Assembly: GCA_012934845.2 (NCBI GenBank)
Contig: WNNJ02000336.1
Coordinates: 153,831-217,830 of the forward strand
DNA: 64,000 bases
From: Pomphorhynchus laevis
Taxonomy: Eukaryota > Acanthocephala > Palaeacanthocephala > Echinorhynchida > Pomphorhynchidae
Direction: 5' to 3'
Shown here: positions 48,101 to 54,100 of the stretch, in pieces
Position numbering within the stretch: the stretch's first letter is position 1
How the letters are laid out: each line of letters starts with the position of its first letter
Program-made: the position numbers and the translations under genes
The notes under the pieces: generated by a model
What the model was told of the DNA's origin: nothing
Seen by the model: the letters and a program-made list of their open reading frames with translations, nothing else
The model's database searches: none

Positions 48101-51100
48101 TATATTATTTATTATCCATCCATAAAAATTTGCCACTTAAGAGTTTAAATTTATTCTTTATATTATTGTGTTGATTTATATATTTTACTATTTTCTGCTT
48201 GATGTTATTTTTATAGTAACCTAGTTTAAAATATGTATCTATTAAATTATTTAAATGATTTTGAAGAAAACCAATATCATTACAAATTAATGCAATTCTT
48301 AAAATTTCATTATTTAATGTATTATATTTTATATTATATAGTATGCATGAATGCTCATGCAAAAATATGTTTCTTGTAAATTTAAATATGTCATCTTTAC
48401 GATATAAATCAATAGTAGTTTTAGTTAATGTTAATTTAATGTTCATATCTGTATATACCCTTTCTTTAGGTATATAAAATATTATTATTAATATTATTAT
48501 TCTTTTTTTATTACTTTTTGGAGTTTATATAAAAAAATTATTCTCTTAAAAAATTATTATTCTCTTAATATTATTTAATATTATGTTTATTATAATAAAC
48601 ATATTAAAGAAAATATGCGGTATAAAAACATATGGTGTAAATGAATTTTTATGCAAAAATGTTTCTTGTAAATTTAAATATGTCATCTTTACGATATAAA
48701 TTAATAGTAGTTTTAGTTAATGTCAATTTAATGTTCATATCTAGATATATACCTTCTTTAACATCAATATTAATTTTGTTAAGAATAAGGCTTTCTGGAT
48801 AAATTTGTTCACTAATTGAATAAAAATTATTAGAATTAAATACACATATATCATCAATGTATCGAAACATATATTTCATATATTTATATTGTTTAGATTT
48901 AGTTTTTACACAGTTATGAACAAATTCATATTCTATAAAGCTTAAAAACAAGTCAGCTATAATTGGGCTACTATTACCACCCATTGGAACACCTTTTACT
49001 TGTCTAAATATAGATGTCCCTACTTTTAAATAATTTTGATTTATCAAAATATTTAAGGATTCTATTAATTCAATTTTATCCATATATTTATATTTACTTG
49101 ATGGTTTAATTTTTGTTAGATAGGCGTTATAATTATTATAACATATATATGTATATATTTTTCCGAATATAAGATTAATTAATTTTACTAACGCTTCTTT
49201 AATATCTACTAAATCTAGATTTGTATAAAGCGAACTTAAATCGTACGTATTTATATTCTTGAAAATTTATTCCTTGTCTGTTCTAAAAATTCTTTTGTAG
49301 AATTAATACTGAAATAGTGTTTTATACCAGTATTAATTTCGATTATCCTACAATATTTTTGAAGTGTTATTTAATTACATTAAGTATTTTATTTTTATAA
49401 ACAGAAAGTGGTTTTTATGTACATTTAAAAGCACTGCATATGAACCTAGGTTTTATTGGATTTTTATGTAATTTTGGATTCCAATATAATATAGGTATAG
49501 TTTTATTATCTGATTCAACCTTTATACCCTTTTTATCCATTATAGAACAGTGACTTTGTAATAATTGTTTCTAAACTCAACTCACTACGTTCATATGTTG
49601 GATTTACATTTAAATCATTAGAATTAATATCTTTCATTAGTATATCATAATAAAGCATTTTACATATATAGACAAAGTTATTATTAGCTTTTTCAATAGT
49701 TGTTTTTATATAGTTATGATTTAATTTAGTAAGTTCTGTGTACATATTTTCATTTAGTATATCTTTACTTTAATACTTGTTTGTCATTTTCATTTTATTT
49801 TAAATTTTTCAAATATATAATCTTTCTAAATGTTTATCTTTGATATATTTAAGCTTCTACTAATTAACTTATCAAAGTAAGCATTTAAGTTATTATATAA
49901 CGAAGTGTGAATTTTATTTTTATTGCTTTTATTTAATCTATTATCTATTTGGAGGTGGCGATGGCTGGCCTCGCAATTTGTCTGGCATTGAAACAGATTC
50001 CTACCCTTTTGATAGCATTTCCCTTAATTCACTATTTTCAATTAATTCTTGATTATTAGTGCATATATGTTCATTTATTTTATTAAAATAAAGACTTTTG
50101 CAATCGCATTCAGTTTCTACGATGTTTCTAATATTATCGTTACAAATTGAATTTAATTCTTTATTATAATTACAAATTTTTCGTCCTAATGGTGGTAGGA
50201 GTTTATACCTTTTTTAGGAATAAATTTACTTAAATCTGACCCTATTATTTCTTTACTTTTAGAATTATTTAAAAGTCCGGCTATATTTATGTTATCTATA
50301 CATTTATTAATAAACTTTATGGCCAGTGTATATTTTTTATTGATATTAACATTTATTGTCCGATTATAGTATTTTATATTTCAATAACTGTCTATTATAC
50401 AACTTAAACCATCATATTCTTCAATTAATTTGATTTATTGAACAAATGATATTTTTAGAAAACCTTCTTATATTTACATAAAGATCTTTTAGCTCATTAT
50501 CTTTTAAAAGTTGTTTTAATATTTCTAATTGTTCATTTATATACATATCTTTTTTAATATTTTTAACTCTATTTTTCCTATTCCTTTTATCACCATGACT
50601 TCTTGGTTTGCGTTTAACCGGATTATTATAATATAGTTGTTTATTATGTACTATGCTACTTCTGCCAATTCCTTGTACCACGTCATTCAATCCTAATGGA
50701 TACATGGAATTAAGCGTTTTAATCCAAAAATCTTCTTTTTCTAATAGTTTTTGATTTAATATTGAAATGTTTTCTTCGATAATATGTTCTAAAATAAATA
50801 ATTTACAGTTTTTAATATCATGTCCTATTAATCTCATATGTTTATGAAATATAGTTTGACTATTATGCTGTATATTATATATGTGTTGCCTAAACCTAGT
50901 TTTTAACATTTGATATGTTTTTCCTATATATTGCAATCCACATGTGCATTGTATTAGAACACTACACCTGCGGTATTGCAGTTAATTATTATAATATATT
51001 AATATTATATAATAATTTAGCATTCCATCACCAATAAAATAATTTTTAAGCAACGAAATGCTTGCTACTGTTTTATTTCGATATTCAACTACTTATTTCT

Positions 51101-54100
51101 AAATTTTTTAATTAAATTGAAAATTTGAAACTATTTTTTTACAAAAAATAGTTTTTACACACATTTCATTATATACATTTGCATTATCATTTAGCATTTA
51201 TTCATAACTACGTTTAATTATAATTTTTTCGAATTAGATGTTATTTAAAAAAATCACGTATCACTATTTATTAGGTTTCGAAAGTTCTGTGTATGGTTAG
51301 GCCTAAATTTAAGTCAGATAGCATCAATAAATATACACTCCGTTTGTAAAACTATTGCGGATTTCGCCCTTGAATATAAAACAACACGTGGAGAAATATG
51401 TCAACAGGAAGATAAAAAAAGACATCGCGAAGAGCGCATTGGACTAAGAGGAAAAACAATTGTTGAGGTAAAGCAAATAGATAGGAATTTGTCTTGCGTT
51501 ATCGTAATTTGTAATTTTAAATTAGGCTTTCAATCGTCGTCCTAAATTGACTGCGTCTCCAACTTCAGGGACTTTTAGGTCGAGCGGACAAGACAAGAAA
51601 CGTATATGTAATGGTATTGATGAAAATGTGAATTTAAGTCAAGATGAGCTAACTAAACACTTGTTAAACCCGATGCTGAATTCTATTTCAGGGCATAGAT
51701 CCCGGATAAAGGGTTTGTTTCTATCTAAATTACTTGCAAATCAGTTATAATTTAAAAGTCTAGTACAAATATTTGGTTTCTTGACATGGGTAGCTAAACG
51801 ATAATAAATTTACTCGTTTTTATTAAATAAGAATATCTTGAAACGAGGATGATTAGTTAAACTTTATTATCGTTGTCTAATCACAACTGTATGATCATTA
51901 AGCTGATATGCTAATTATCTTTGTTCTTGTTAGCTTTACGCAATCCGCGTAATGCTTTCTCACATTCTCTGTTACCATTCAATTCAGCTATTTGCATAGT
52001 TGTAACTTTATATGCAAGCGGAAGCTAGTGGTTCAGCACATGCAATCTTTGTATTATATCCAGGTCCAGTAGAAATGGATTCTTAATATCGATGAACTTA
52101 GAGAATATAAGCGTTAATGGAAAGTCACTGTTATGTTAGAACGTTAATTTAATTGAAATTTGAAATATAACTTGATATATTGTGAAGAAACATTAAAATT
52201 TGAAATCACTGAAATTTGAAATTTAGTTTGATAAATATGGAAAGAAATGCTATACCGTAACGGTTTCTCCTGATAACACCCAATCTTAATTTTGATATGT
52301 ATTATGTATTATGTAGTAATTTTGATATGTAGTATGTTATCAATTCATAAAAATTAAATTTTTATAATTTTTAAAAAATCTGATCGATAGAAAATTTCAA
52401 ATTAACTGATCTGATTAAATATAAAATATCTATCAAATATATAATATATTTATTAGAGTATCAGATAAATGGTGCTATAAAATAATTTAGTGGTAAAATC
52501 ACTTGTTTGAAATTCAACTAAACTTTTTAAGCGAGCTTCTGTAAATGCTCTTAAGGATAAATAAATAATAGTATTATTTCGTGTGCCAACTAATGTTAGT
52601 TTTAAAAGTTATTTCACCCACACAAAAACAGTAATGATTTATTTGACGTTTTGGTCATACGTTTTTCATAAAAAAGGTCGCTGAATTGGCCGAAAGGTCA
52701 ATTTTGGTCATACGTTTTTCATAAAAAAGGTCGCTGAATTGGCTGAAAGGTCAAATAAATTATAACTGTTCTCTTGTAGGTAAAATGCCTTTTTAAAACT
52801 AGCATTAAATTATATATTTTACAATATAATATTATATACAATATAGTCATGAATCAGATCAGCTAACTGATTCTACGTATTTTATATTATTTAAAAATAA
52901 AAAATAATTCTAAATAAAAATTAAATTATAAAAAATTAAATAATTATAAATTAATAATAACTGCTGTATCAAATTTTATATAATTTATATTGAAAATTTA
53001 AAATTAAAGTTTAAAATGAAATCAATTTTTATGAATTGACTAATAAATAGCAGACGATGAATCAGAATAAGGATTAGAGTTCATCAGTAGGAACTGCTAA
53101 GTTATCAGGTTTCGGCCCCTAACTCCTCTACTCAGCATAGTAGCTCATCAGAAGCAAGTTTTAATTTCTTATCTCAATTCTTAATTACTCTATTATAGTA
53201 ATCACATTTTTAATATTACTCTGAATTCCTTCGATAAACGTACCGCTCAATTTTGGTCTTACATAAAGTTATCAGGATTCCATCCTATTCCTCTGCCCAA
53301 CATAATAGCTCATCAAAAGGAAGTTTTAATTTCTTATCTCAATTCTTAATTACTCTATTATAGTAATCACATTTTTAATATTACTCTGAATTCCTTCGAT
53401 AAACGTACCGTTCAATTTTGGTCTTTTCGATCATTTGTTTACAAATATCGAATTTTATCGCATTTTAAACGAGTTTTACAAGTTATTTAATATGTTAATT
53501 TACTCTTTCGTTTTTGTAGCTTCAAATTCTCTGCCGATTTCAAGATCGCCTGGAACAGATACTGACATAGCTACTGATGGAGGTGATGAAATGATCGATG
53601 CAATCGTAAAGACAGCAGTTGAACCCGATCGAAATCCAAGAGCACGAAAGAGCACAAAACTTGGTGATCGAAAATCATGTAAGTTCTATGATCCATATTG
53701 TTTAAAAACTTTAGTTTATGTGCTTTCTCGCACACATGTTGTTTTACTCTGGATACTACAACTTGCAAAATCAGATGGCATTCATTTAATTTAAAAAGTG
53801 CTAATTTCTCTCAACATCGAGTCTAGTTGCGTCTATTTTAGACTAGTTGTTTAGTGGCTTCACTGAAAAAGAAGGTAAAGGGGAAAGCTTTGACTTTTTA
53901 ATATCATTGAAAAGACTTTTAATGATATATATAATTCTAATAGTAGATTACAAAATTGTAAATCTAATATTCATTATTTTACGATATAATCAGCGTTTTG
54001 ACTCTGTCATTGTTCAAATTCCATCTTCCAAAATACATTTATTAATCATTTACCAGAGAGAATCTTTGTAATAACTATTTCTACTGAATATAACGAATTT

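Larger units (their letters stand above)
47204..51274. other. intron 20, occupied by antisense Penelope-like elements
   Basis: The largest intron. From about 47745 to 51000 it is PLE sequence on the minus strand. 47204-47745 and 51000-51274 are AT-rich with PLE terminal motifs (CTGAGTCTACGTATTTAATA near 47472). Confidence 0.75.
51713..53519. other. intron 22 with PLE tail and tandem duplications
   Basis: AT-rich. Contains a 54-bp tandem pair (52648-52755), a minus-strand PLE tail (52855-53150) and a 150-bp tandem pair (53118-53427). Confidence 0.6.
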
